44,459 nucleotides of DNA. Origin: Neocallimastix lanati (nom. inval.). Lineage: Eukaryota > Neocallimastigomycota > Neocallimastigomycetes > Neocallimastigales > Neocallimastigaceae. The notes beneath the pieces are model-generated. The model saw only the letters and a program-made list of their open reading frames with translations. It searched no databases and was not told the origin of the DNA. The DNA lies in contig JACVTC010000330.1 of the NCBI GenBank assembly GCA_016946835.1, positions 1 through 44,459 of the forward strand, written 5' to 3'. Within the stretch, counting starts at the first letter, position 1. Every line of letters starts with the position of its first letter. Both the position numbers and the translations under genes were made by a program. Positions 1 through 10,452 of the stretch are shown here, one piece after another.

Positions 1-48
1 TATATATATATAAAATATAGATTTTATTATATTAATAAATAATAATAA

Positions 49-370
49 ATCAATTATAATAAATAATAAATAATAATAGAAAGACTATTTATTAATAAAT
101 AATAAATAATAAATAATAAATAATAAATAATAAATAATAAATAATAAATAATAAATAAATAAATAATAAATAATAAATAATAAATAATAAATAATAAATA
201 AAAATAAATAATAAATAATAATAATAAATAATAAATAATAAATAATAAAATAAATAATAAATAATAAATAATAAATAATAAATAATAAATAATAAATAAT
301 AAATAATAAATAATAAATAATAATAAATAATAAATAATAAATAATAAATAATAATAAATAAAATAAATAA

Positions 371-402
<32 letters not shown>

Positions 403-484
403 AATAAATAAATAATAATAAATAATATATAATAAATAATAAATAATAAATAATAAATAATAAATAATAAATAATAAATAATAA
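49..484. repeat. AT-only microsatellite, mostly 7-bp TAATAAA units
   Basis: The tract is built almost only from A and T, in tandem TAATAAA units with interspersed TAAA and TAA variants. Long open frames across it encode only Ile, Tyr, Leu and Phe strings and are artefacts of the repeat. It lies to the left of the copia 3' end and may be the genomic flank or an expansion inside the old LTR. Confidence 0.9.
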
Positions 485-1196
485 TAATTGTTAGCTTTAT
501 TAAATTTAGATCTATAATAATATTCCTTATGGAATATGGTATACAAGGGAAATAAGTGTATGATCTATTTTTCAGCTTTAAATAAGTAATGATATAAAAC
601 AAATATGTGTAGTAACATATTTGTATATTTAATAATAATTATTAAATATTAAATTTATATCTTTATGATAATAATTATTTTATTTTATTTTATTTCAATA
701 TATATTATTGTAATTATAATAATTATAATACTTTAATTCATATAAAATTTATATAGTTCTATATATTAGAATATATAATTAATATATTACCTATTTCTTA
801 TAAGTAGATTAAATTATTTATATTAGAAATAGAGAACTCGCTTGTAAATTTTTAGGAATTAGAATTATTATTTTAATTGTACCAATATTATAATTTTATT
901 AATAAAATTTACTAAACTACCATTATTTAAAACCCACTGCTTATAAATTATTGCACATAAAAGTCCCGCATATCAGTAATAAAGTCACATGTTACAACAT
1001 GCGTTTTCCATAACATAAAATAAATTAAATTAATTAAATAAATATTAAAAGATAATTAACATAGATTTATACAAGACGTTAGATCATAATACATTTAAGT
1101 AATCATTAAATATAAATAAATAAATACATATAAATATAAATAAATACTATAAATAAATAAATTAAATATATAGTTAAATTATGAGTTCAGTCAACA
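485..1196 (-). repeat. Putative 3' LTR region of copia element C (outer limit not defined)
   Basis: On the minus strand a sequence starting TGTTGACTGAACTC follows directly after the polypurine tract at 1197-1210, the normal start of a Ty1/copia 3' LTR. The rest is AT-rich, with a slightly GC-richer patch around 930-1015. I could not find the outer end by comparison, because only a fragment of the 5' LTR (from 43988 on) is in the window and I saw no clear match between the two. No gene is visible here. Confidence 0.5.
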
Positions 1197-1210
1197 CTCC
1201 CCCTCAAATA
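1197..1210 (-). other. Polypurine tract of copia element C
   Basis: On the minus strand it reads ATTTGAGGGGGAG and is followed at once by TGTTGA. A G-rich purine run just before a TGTTG LTR start is the classical plus-strand primer site of Ty1/copia elements. It lies a few bases after the end of the RNase H frame. Confidence 0.75.
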
Positions 1211-1216
1211 ATATTT

Positions 1217-2679
1217 TTAGATAAAAATGTTGTTTGTAAATTTTTGTATCTTTGGTCCATTTGAGTCCTTGGTTAATATGTCCGCTAGCATGTTTTCAGT
1301 ATCAATATATTCTAATTTTACTTTCTTCTTTGCAATATTGTCCCTGTTGAAATGATATCTTACACTTATATGCTTTAATTTTGTATTTATTTCTCCGTTC
1401 TCCATTATTTTCTTACTTGCTTGATTATTTGTATAGATTTTAACAGTTATCCATTTGTTTAAAATTTCTTTTATTATATTTCTAATCCATAATATTTTCT
1501 TTATATTTTCGGAAGTGCTTATGTACTCTGCTTCAGCAGTAGACGTAGCAACACTTATTTGTTTCTTAGACAACCAGCATATCGGACTTGTTTCCCATTA
1601 GTATTATTCCTCCTGAGGTAGATTTTCTATCTTCCAAAACAGCCGGCAAAGTCAGAGTCGGTATATGCAACAAGCTCCCCCTTTCCATTATATTCTATCT
1701 TAAATTCTTTTAGTACTGTTAATATATTTTAGAATATTTATTATTTTTGTTTCAATCCGATATAGTTGGATTTTCACATTTTCTTGAAGCTTTATTTACA
1801 GCGAAAGCTATGTCAGGTCTAGTACATTTCGAAAGGTATATTAAGGAACCTATTGCGCTTTTGTAGATTGTTTTATCGAAAGGTTTAATTGTTTTCTGAT
1901 ATTTTATTATCACCAGTACATGGTGTTTTTCTTTTCTTTGTATTATCAATATTAAATTTATATAACATATTATTTATAAAATTTTTCTGTGAAATAATAT
2001 ATGAATTATTTTCTTTCTTTACTTCAATTCCTAATATGTATTCAATTGGATCACATTTAGATATTTTTAAATTTTGATTTTATTTTATTTATTATTTGTT
2101 TAATGTATTCGTTTTCTCTAGCGATGACCATGTCATCCACATATAAACCGATAATGCATTTGTTATATTATTTTTTGTAAATTTGAAAATACATTGTTCG
2201 GATTTAATTTGAATGAACTCATTTTTTATTAGGAATTTTCTAATGGTATTATACCATTGTCTACCAGATGCTTAAGGCCATACAAAGCTTTTTTGAGCTT
2301 TCCAATATCCCCGCCCAAAGCGCGTATCGCCTTTAGGAATAGTAGTATAAATATCCTTTATCAAGAGGAGCATTAAGGTAAGCGGCCTTTATATCTAGCT
2401 GGAAAATATTCCACTTAAGAACAGCAGAAATAGCGAATATTAATTTTAAGACCATCAATGTTTAGAGTAGGAGAATAAGTTAATTATAATCGATTCCCCA
2501 TTTTTGTATTAAATCCCACGAGCAACTAAACGAGCTTTATATTTATAAATATTATTATTTGAATCACGTTTAGTGTTGAAAACCCATTTTGTGGTAATGA
2601 TGTTTTTGTTTTTAGGTACATTTTTAACAAAAGTCATAATATTATTAGAATAAGGTTATTAAGTTCATCATTAATAGCC
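1217..2679 (-). pseudogene. Copia element C: reverse transcriptase and RNase H, decayed
   Basis: Minus-strand fragments carry, in order, the RT landmarks of Ty1/copia: WVFNTKRD and KARLVARG near 2510-2600, LDIKAAYLNAP near 2370-2400, the catalytic LYVDDMVIA near 2120-2150, then [19 protein letters not shown] (1752-1949). RNase H follows with YTDSDFAG near 1640-1665 and ATSTAEAEY, then ADILTK (1217-1573). The frame is broken by several shifts and stops, including a TAG just after the YTDSDFAG block, so no active enzyme can be made. It continues upstream into the integrase and linker fragments. Family assignment is secure from motif order; the element is clearly old. Confidence 0.88.
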
Positions 2680-4381
2680 TCAATCCAGTTTATTTTTGTC
2701 TTCACTGTATATTGCTTCTTCATATGTATTAGGAATGTGACAAAATATAGAAGCAATAATAACGTCGTTGATTTGGTCTAGTTTTCTACGAGAACTAATA
2801 TTTGTAGGTGCAGTCTCTTTATATTTTGGACTAAGTGGTCTTTTATAGATGTTGCCATATTCTGTAATGGCTACAATGTCATCCATAATTTCGTCTTTAT
2901 TAAAATCAATAACACTTGATGCATCTATAAGAGATTTGTGGGCATAATTTTCTTTGTTTACTATATTATTGTTGCTAAATTTATTATTTATTTCGTTATT
3001 ATTAGTAAGTGAAATTTCGTCTGATTTTTGAGAAATTTGGTTGGTTGAAGAATCGGTTATTAAAGGTAAATTCTGATTAATATTATATGGAAGAGTTATA
3101 TTTTTAAGATTTTCCATTACCGTATTTTTATTATCTGAAGGAATATTATTGATATCTATTGTAGGAGTGGAGAAATTTTAGTTTTTTCTTCATAGAGTCG
3201 CTGGATTTTGAATTTTGTTGAATTAATTCATTATTTTTCGATAAAAATTTTTATTAATTAAATTTTGATCATTTTTTGGTAAATTTTTGATATTCATTGA
3301 TTTATTTGAATTATAAATAGATTTATGTGAATCATTATTGTTGTCATATGTTATATGTGATTCATTAGTGTTATTTGAAATTATTGAATTATTTGAAAAT
3401 TTTTTGATATGTGATTTTGCTTCAGCCAATAGATTTTCTTGAAAATTTTCATCATTTTTTGAAAAATTTTTATTATTAAAATTTTTTTTTCATATTATTA
3501 TTATTTATTGTAAAATTCTGTGAATTTTGGCTTGATTTTTCATTATTTAAAAATATTTTATTTTTATCAAAATTTTCAAATTCGGTTATTTTTCCTTTTC
3601 CTTTGTTCCTGCTGGAAGTTGAGGCGGCGTAAGCAGGATCTTCTGGTTTATATTTTTCAATAATACTAGAATTAAAATTGGTATTCTTAGTATTATTTCT
3701 AAATTTTTTATTATAATTTTTATTTATTATTTCTAAATTTCTATTTATCTCATTCAAATAATTATTTTCAGAATTATTTTTGTCAACATTGTTGAAATTG
3801 AATTTCAATTTAAATTCACAATTATTTTTATTTTTAATTTCAGGATTAATTTTTGAATTAATTTTAACATCTTTATTTAAATTATGGTTATTTTTCTGGT
3901 TTATATCTTTATTATCAAATTCTTGGTTTTCTTCATTTAACGATATATTATTGACATGCTTATTTTTAATGTAATTACTTTTATGTTCTGTATTAGTAGT
4001 CCTTTCATTCTTAATATTTTCATTTAAAATGTTTTCTTCATTTAAGATGTTTCTTCCATTAAAATTATTTTCATTGTTCATATTATTATCTTCATTTATA
4101 TTATTATCTTCATTTATATTATTGTCTTCTGGATTCCTATCTTTTCTATTGTTGTCTTTCATAAATGAGAAGTAAGAGTCTTTATAATTGCTTGCTTCGT
4201 ATTTGTGTTTACTAGGCTCTTCTTCAACGAATTCTACATCGTTAGTATAATGCATTTTATTATTTTCAATATCCATGATAATATATGAATATTTTTTATC
4301 ATCAAATCCCAAGAATACGCCCTTCTTAACATTTGGTAAAAATTTTGATTTGTGTTGTGTATCATCCCTGTAATAACACAC
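2680..4381 (-). pseudogene. Copia element C: end of integrase and Asn-rich linker to RT, decayed
   Basis: The part nearest 4381 reads CYYRDDTQHKSKFLPNVKKG followed by VFLGF, the C-terminal edge of copia integrase. A long low-complexity stretch follows that is rich in Asn, Glu and Lys, including repeats of the type NINED around 4070-4130 encoded by 18-bp DNA repeats. The part near 2680-2850 ends with the segment that precedes RT (NTYEEAIYSEDKNKLDW). At least two frame breaks occur, near 3120-3220 and 3430-3480. An Asn-rich linker between integrase and RT is common for copia proteins in AT-rich genomes. Confidence 0.75.
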
Positions 4382-5327
4382 ACAACCAAAAGTTTTTAAA
4401 TGTTTTAACTCTACCTTTTTGTTGTAAAATACTTCATTGGGTATTAAAAATTTATTTCCTGAATGGGGAATTAAGTTATATATGTAGCATGCCTGTTTTA
4501 TGGCGAAATTCCAAAAGTTTTCTGATAATTCTGCCCAATATAGAAGAGTTTTAGCTGAATTTCTAAGAGTTCTGTTTATTCTTTCAGCTTTTCCATTAAC
4601 TTCAGGACAACCTGGGGAGAATAGGTTTTTTCTATTCCATTTTCTTTACAGTATTTATTAACTGTTTTATTTTTAAATTCCTTTCTTCCATCTGATTTAA
4701 ATATTTTAATATTATATTCTTCAAATTGGTTATTTAAGTACTTGAAGAATTCCACAATTAATTCGGGAGCTTCGGCTTTAGATTTTAAAGTATATATCCA
4801 TACTTTTCTTGAGAATTCATCCATGAATGTAATAAAGTATTTTTTATTATTAATAGATGAATTGTATGGACCTGAAATGTCTGAATGTATTATTTCTAAT
4901 ATTTTCGTAGCTTTTGGTGTTTTTCCTCCGTGTGAGTTCCTTGACATTTTAGCTACTTTACATTCTATGCATTTAGGAGTTTTTATTTGGTGTAAACTTA
5001 GATATTTGTTTATGTTTTCTAGGTAATAATGACCTAGTCTTCTATGCCAAATTTCAAGGCTTTTTTCATCAACTTCGTTTAAAGCCATAATATTTTTATC
5101 CTTTTCTTCAATGTTTTTATTAATCTTGTAAGTATTTACTAAGAATTGATTATCATTTGTAGAATAATAAGTTCCTATATATACATTATTTGGACCCCAT
5201 AAGTTAAATCTACCACGTGTATAATCATCAGTGTCAATAATGACTCTATATCCTATTTTGGCTAGTTCTATTCCACTAATAAGATTTTTAGTTGCAGATT
5301 TTGAATATAATACCCTGTCTAGTCGTA
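4382..5327 (-). pseudogene. Copia element C: protease tail, pre-integrase and integrase core, decayed and truncated
   Basis: From 5327 leftwards the minus strand encodes VLYSKSATKNLISG, which normally ends the copia protease domain. The GAG-pre-integrase block follows (HRRLGHYYLENINKYL with CIECKVAK), then the integrase core with SDISGP and FKSDGRKEF around the first two catalytic Asp residues. The frame is then shifted, and the E-containing part (NGKAERINRTLRNS) lies near 4560-4600 in another frame. The upstream limit is the LTR of element 3 at 5328. The other half of the protease lies at 42373-42480, and roughly 20-30 residues between the halves appear to be missing. Confidence 0.85.
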
Positions 5328-5345
5328 TGTAACGAATCTTAAAAA
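5328..5345 (+). repeat. First 18 bp of the 5' LTR of element 3 (split LTR)
   Basis: TGTAACGAATCTTAAAAA equals the first 18 bases of the complete LTR at 27503-28102. The rest of this copy resumes at 22599. Elements 1 and 2 were inserted in its run of A residues. The two pieces, minus one 4-bp duplication, add up to 600 bp, exactly the length of the complete 3' LTR. Confidence 0.92.
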
Positions 5346-6373
5346 TGGTAGACTCGGGGTTGACACTTAGATATTTAAAATCAAGCAGGGGGGGACGGGT
5401 ATTACCCTGCTTTGATTTTAAATAAAAAAAAAAAATAATAATTTTTTTTTTTAAAAGTTATTTATTTATTTTTTTTTTATTAATATAAAATTTTTTATTT
5501 AAAGTACACATATTTAATTTTTAAGAAATTGTTACAATATTTATATTTTTTTATAAATTTAAAGTATAATTAATTGTTTATAATTTAAGTAATTTTATAG
5601 AATTATTGAATTAATTTTATATCAATAATTCATTTTTGTTTTAATTTTTATAAATATAATAATATAATATTCAAATATAATTTAATTAAAAATAATTATA
5701 AAATAAATATATAGAAAATAGTTTTTACTATTTTCTTTGATATTTTTAAGTTAAATAAATTGTTTTTAAAGATTAATATAATAAATTTAATAATCTTTAA
5801 TTATTTTAAATAATACTTGTAATTATTTTCAGAATAAAATAAAATTTTTATAATATTTAATTAATAAATTTGATAATATTTAAATAATAATTTTTATAAT
5901 AAGTAAAAATTTTTAATAATAATTTTTAATAATAAATTTAATTAATAATCTTAATAATTTTATAATAATATTTAATAGTTATAATAAATAAATTTTTATA
6001 ATAATATTTAATAATTTTAATAATTTTATAATATTAATAATTTATAATAATTTTTAGAATAATATTTAATTAATAATTTTAATAATTTTATAATAATTTT
6101 TATAATAATATTTAATTAATATTTTTAATAATTTAGTATCTTAAAAGTATAATTTTAATATTTACAATTGTATTTTAATATATACATATATTTAATAATA
6201 TAACAATAAAGTGATTAATTAAAATTTATTTACATTATTTACAAATTAAAATTAATTTATATCAAAATAAATTAAATTTACAATGAGGTTTAGGTTATGA
6301 AGAATATAGGAAAGTACAATTTAGTAAAGAATTATTAATAATAAAATAAAGGTTATTAATTCATTCTTTATCA
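5346..6373 (-). repeat. 3' LTR of element 1
   Basis: The LTR starts on the minus strand with TGATAAAGAATG and ends TCTACCA; it matches 13454-14480. A TATAAATA core promoter match lies at 5538-5545, about 200 bp before the LTR end. A long hairpin lies near its 3' (U5) end at 5373-5423. The remainder is AT-rich with no visible gene. Confidence 0.93.
5373..5423. other. Long hairpin in U5 of the element 1 LTR
   Basis: ATTTAAAATCAAGCAGGG at 5373-5390 pairs with CCCTGCTTTGATTTTAAAT at 5405-5423, 18 bp with one bulged T, around a G-rich loop. The same structure is present in the other LTR at 13481-13531. It is the only GC-rich part of this LTR and lies close to the primer site in the transcript of the 5' copy. 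Confidence 0.85.
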
Positions 6374-6390
6374 TGATGCCCCCTCTAAAA
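6374..6390 (-). other. Polypurine tract of element 1
   Basis: On the minus strand TTTTAGAGGGGGCATCA abuts the start of the 3' LTR, TGATAAAG. Its G-rich core is the expected primer site for plus-strand DNA synthesis. Confidence 0.8.
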
Positions 6391-6396
6391 CTCAAG

Positions 6397-9300
6397 CTAC
6401 ATCGAAGCTGAGTTATATTTGACTATATTCTTCAAATGAACATTCCTATTCATTTGAATTCCAGAATTTGGATCAGCCAAGGTAACCGTATTAAATTGTT
6501 TTTTTATAACTTTAAGAGGACCAACAAAATAAGGTTCTAGTTTAGTTCTTGAAAAATTTCTAACTAGAACTAAATCACCTTCCCTAATTCTTTTTCCTTC
6601 ATTCAAACTATTCTTTTCCTCTCTTCTAGCAGCCCAATACTTACTTGCATTTTTAACATTTTCGGCTGCTTCTAAAGTCCATCGGTAATGATTTATAAAT
6701 TTTTCTAACAACACTTCATCCGATGACTTATTAATATCCTTGGTAGGTCTAGCAGCAATATCAAAAGGCTGCTGATCCTCCCTACCATAAACCAACTCAA
6801 AACTTGAATGTTTTGTTACCTTATTTTTGGTAGTTCTAAGAGCCCATAAGGCGGATGGTAAAACTTCATCCCAATCCTTATTCTTAGAACCCAACAACCT
6901 CAATAACTTGCCGATCTCTTTATTACGGTTTTCCGTAAGTCCATTACTTTCAGGATGATATGTGGAAATAAACTTCACATATACATCATAGAGATCTAAA
7001 AATATTTTCGTCATGTCCGAGGTGAACTGAACACCATTGTCAGTTGTTATTACCTGTGGAACACCATGACGAGCAAACACATTAATTAAGAACTTAATCA
7101 CATCCTGTGATGTTATATTTTCCGTGGGTTCTGCTTCAACCCATTTGGTGAAGTAATCCACCACAACCATAATATATTGATTATTATTCTTCGTTTTAAT
7201 CAAAGGTCCAATAATATCTAAACCCAAATGTATAAAAGGACCTTCTACTTTAGTTGGAATATTTTCTGTAGGTTCTGGATATGGTTGTGACCTATTCAAC
7301 TGACACTTGTCACAACTTTGCACCACTCTTTTAATATCCATCACCATATTATTCCAATAAAAACTTTTACGAAGCCTTTGATAAGTCTTATAATATCCCT
7401 CATGACCTATCTTATGGGCTTCTAAAATAAGTTTTACTCTTTCCGTTTGATCCGTAATTAATTTACGATAGTCATTACCATCAACAAAATAATCTTCACC
7501 ATCTATCGTAACAAATTTTTCATTTATAAAGTCTTTAATAGTTTTAGAAAGCAACTCTTCTTCTTCCTTTGAAGTTAACTTAGTTGCCAATACCACAGAA
7601 TCATCTCTTTTCTTCATCCTAGATAATGCATCGGCTAACACATTTTTCTTACCCATTTGATATTGAATTTCAACACCAAGGGTACTAACAGTTAAGCACC
7701 ACCTTGCTTGCCTAGCATTATTAGGTTCCTTATTTTTAAAGAAACTGATTAAAGGTTTATGATCTGTTATTACTACTGTTTTATTAGGATTTCCTAATAT
7801 ATAAGATTTCAACTTAGTAATACAATAAATTAATGCAGCTCCTTCCAAGTCAGTAATGCCATAATTTTTCTCGGCTTTACTTAAACTTCTACTTATATAA
7901 TGAACTGGATGTTCCTTTTTGGTTTCTAAATCTTCTTGGAGTAATACTCCTCCAATACCTTCATAGGAAGCATCCGTTCTAATTATAAACCTTTGATTAA
8001 AACTTGGATATTTTAAAATTGGAGCATTTATTAACTTTTCTTTTAACAGATCAAAACTTTGTTGATGTTCATTATTCCATTTATATTTAACATTCTTTCT
8101 TAATAATTTACATAAAGGAGCAGAGATTTGGGCATATTTATCAATAAAGTTTCTATAATATCCTACTGCTCCAAGAAAAGATCGTAATTCATGAACATCA
8201 ACAGGTGCTACCCACTCCTTGATAGCCTTAATTTTGCTATCCTGGGGACTTAAACCTTTCACTGATGCATTATGACCTAAGACTTCTACTTCAGTCTGCA
8301 TAAAGGCACATTTTTCAATGTTAATTTTTAATTTGTGTTGGCGAAATACTTCCAACACTTGCCTAATGTGGCTTATATGTTCTTCTATACTCTTAGAGTA
8401 TATTAAAATATCATCTATAAAGTTAAAAACAAACTTTCCTATAAATGGGAAAAGAATCCTATTCATTTCCCTTTGAAATGTAGCTGGGGCTCCGGTTAAA
8501 CCAAAAGGCATAACCTTGAATTGGTAGTTACCAAATTTTGTGGTGAAGGTGGTAATTTCTACGCTTTCCTCATCCATCAAAATTTGATGATAACCAGAGT
8601 AAAGATCCATTGTTGTAAAAATCTGTGCCCCATCTAAACTATCAAATATCTCATCAATGTAAGGTAATGAATAAGAATCTTTAACTGTTAAATCATTAAC
8701 CTTACGATAATCAATACATAATCGCCATTTACCGTTCTTCTTCGGTACTAACACTATTGGCGATGACCATTCGGAACAAGAAGGTTCAATTAATTTCTTA
8801 TTAATTAATTTAATTAATTCCTCCTTAAGTATATCCGACTTAAATTTAACTAATCTATAGCACCTTTGCTTAACTGGTTTCGCACCAGGAATTAAATTAA
8901 TCTTATGTGGAGGAAGATCAGAAGGTGTTAATTCTTCTGAAGAAGTAGCAACTATTTCTAAGTTCTCCTCCAGAATTTTAATTATTTCATCTTTATATTT
9001 TTCGTTTAAAGTATTTAGGAAAATTTCATGATGAATATATTGCTTTGGGGATAATCCTTCAATTTTCTTTAAATCATTCTTTTTGGAATCCTCATCCAAA
9101 GCCTTAATCATACACAACAACTTTTCTTCATCTTCATAATCATTATTAATAGGTGCAATAACGTCAATTACTCCCTCAGGAGTAATTTGACACAAACTAT
9201 ATAAAATGGGGTGGATAAACAAATTATAATCAATTTGGGTTTTTAAGTTAATTAGAATATCGTAAAAAGGATCCTCCTTTTCTACTATTCTACAATTAAC

Positions 9301-10446
9301 CATTAATACAAGATTATTAATCTTTACTGGCACCCGAATGATATAACCTTCCGAGTAATCATCATTCTTAGTTGCCAACCTAATTCTGCCACGACTAATA
9401 TCAATAGGTTCATATTCGGACGGAAGCTTATCTAAAAATTGTTGAGTAATTATACTTAAATTACTACATGAATCAATTAAAGCCTTCCCCGAAACACCTT
9501 CAACTGTAACATCAACCATGGCAATATCCTCTTCACATGGTTCGTTACCTTTACTTTTATAAGTGTGGTCTATGTTATTAACGACCACAGTCGTGGCTGA
9601 CACATTATCCAACACCCCAGAGATATTAGATTGGTCCCTATCCAATTTAATACCCTGTGACACCTTATATCTTACTTTTGGAGCAGCATCCAATAACTGT
9701 CCAAAAGTAATATTGCAATGGGCAGAATTTAAATCTTTAAGAATATCATATTCTTCTTCCCCCGATTGCATCTTAATTTTCCTAGATACCCTAGAACTTT
9801 TAATTTCTTTTTGAGTATCTTTATCTTTACTATTTAACACCCTAGTTAAATCAATTACTTTATTATTCTCCTTCACAATACTTTTTTTATTATCATTATT
9901 TTCTTTCATTAAATTTTTATTCTTTCTTTTATCATTATTTACATTATTTATAATAACTTCATCATTCACTAATGAATTATTATTAATATTATCATTACTA
10001 TTATCATTACTATGATTATTACTATAATTAGTATTACTATTACTAGCTCTTTCATTATCACGAATTTGTCTTTCAATCTCTTTTTCTTTTTCAATTCGTG
10101 GTTGAGCTAGAATAGATGGTTTAATTTGTTTAACAATTTTATTACTTATATTATTTTCTTTTATTTCTCGTTCTTTCTGTTTTCGTAATGCAGGAGTTAT
10201 TATAGGTTTAGGATTCTCCTTCAACGACTTATGAATCCTTTTCTCTGCACTACCTTCATCATTATTAACATCATAAATTTTACGTTTAGATGCTCCTACT
10301 AAATAATCAACTTTCTTTTTATTAACCACCCTTTTATTAGCAGGAATTTCTTCAATATTAGAAAGACGAGAATTTTTAATTTCTTTTTGATATTTAATTG
10401 AAGCTGCTTTATTAAGTATGGGAGAGCTTCTTATCCCATTACTCAA
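6397..10446 (-). CDS. pol: Element 1 Pol polyprotein (protease, RT, RNase H, integrase)
   Basis: This is the Ty3/gypsy Pol, made as a Gag-Pol fusion. After a basic, Asn-rich N-terminus come the aspartic protease with LIDSCSNLS (D at residue 325, with C where the usual motif has G), RT with FIDD at 676-679, RNase H with RTDASYEGIGG and TDHKPL, and integrase with an HHCC finger (H-x3-H then CDKC) and a DDE core (GLDIIGPL, TTDNGVQFTSD, SNGLTENRN). It ends with a GPLKVIKKQ-type C-terminal segment and has no chromodomain. No ATG opens the frame; it begins at the frameshift site, so expression by -1 frameshifting from gag is the natural reading. The 1349 residues contain no stop. Confidence 0.95.
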   Translation of the reverse strand: MSNGIRSSPILNKAASIKYQKEIKNSRLSNIEEIPANKRVVNKKKVDYLVGASKRKIYDVNNDEGSAEKRIHKSLKENPKPIITPALRKQKEREIKENNISNKIVKQIKPSILAQPRIEKEKEIERQIRDNERASNSNTNYSNNHSNDNSNDNINNNSLVNDEVIINNVNNDKRKNKNLMKENNDNKKSIVKENNKVIDLTRVLNSKDKDTQKEIKSSRVSRKIKMQSGEEEYDILKDLNSAHCNITFGQLLDAAPKVRYKVSQGIKLDRDQSNISGVLDNVSATTVVVNNIDHTYKSKGNEPCEEDIAMVDVTVEGVSGKALIDSCSNLSIITQQFLDKLPSEYEPIDISRGRIRLATKNDDYSEGYIIRVPVKINNLVLMVNCRIVEKEDPFYDILINLKTQIDYNLFIHPILYSLCQITPEGVIDVIAPINNDYEDEEKLLCMIKALDEDSKKNDLKKIEGLSPKQYIHHEIFLNTLNEKYKDEIIKILEENLEIVATSSEELTPSDLPPHKINLIPGAKPVKQRCYRLVKFKSDILKEELIKLINKKLIEPSCSEWSSPIVLVPKKNGKWRLCIDYRKVNDLTVKDSYSLPYIDEIFDSLDGAQIFTTMDLYSGYHQILMDEESVEITTFTTKFGNYQFKVMPFGLTGAPATFQREMNRILFPFIGKFVFNFIDDILIYSKSIEEHISHIRQVLEVFRQHKLKINIEKCAFMQTEVEVLGHNASVKGLSPQDSKIKAIKEWVAPVDVHELRSFLGAVGYYRNFIDKYAQISAPLCKLLRKNVKYKWNNEHQQSFDLLKEKLINAPILKYPSFNQRFIIRTDASYEGIGGVLLQEDLETKKEHPVHYISRSLSKAEKNYGITDLEGAALIYCITKLKSYILGNPNKTVVITDHKPLISFFKNKEPNNARQARWCLTVSTLGVEIQYQMGKKNVLADALSRMKKRDDSVVLATKLTSKEEEELLSKTIKDFINEKFVTIDGEDYFVDGNDYRKLITDQTERVKLILEAHKIGHEGYYKTYQRLRKSFYWNNMVMDIKRVVQSCDKCQLNRSQPYPEPTENIPTKVEGPFIHLGLDIIGPLIKTKNNNQYIMVVVDYFTKWVEAEPTENITSQDVIKFLINVFARHGVPQVITTDNGVQFTSDMTKIFLDLYDVYVKFISTYHPESNGLTENRNKEIGKLLRLLGSKNKDWDEVLPSALWALRTTKNKVTKHSSFELVYGREDQQPFDIAARPTKDINKSSDEVLLEKFINHYRWTLEAAENVKNASKYWAARREEKNSLNEGKRIREGDLVLVRNFSRTKLEPYFVGPLKVIKKQFNTVTLADPNSGIQMNRNVHLKNIVKYNSASM

Positions 10447-10452
10447 TTTAAA
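10418..10452 (-). promoter_or_regulatory. -1 ribosomal frameshift signal between gag and pol, element 1
   Basis: The slippery heptamer T-TTA-AAT lies at 10452-10446 on the minus strand, in the gag frame, directly before the gag TGA. Six bases later a stem ATGGGA/TCCCAT (10418-10439, 10-nt loop) follows. Slipping by -1 enters the pol frame exactly. Elements 2 and 4 have the same arrangement, which supports function. Confidence 0.8.

Noticed and set aside
54-602. Long plus and minus frames of Ile/Tyr/Leu/Phe
   Set aside because: They are translations of a TAATAAA microsatellite, with no gene-like composition.
5328-5340. TGTAACGAATCTT as the start of the LTR that ends at 42372, giving one simple insertion in copia
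   Set aside because: The flanks (TCGTA and GTGAT) are not a duplication, protease codons are missing, and the bases match the element 3 LTR exactly and continue at 22599.
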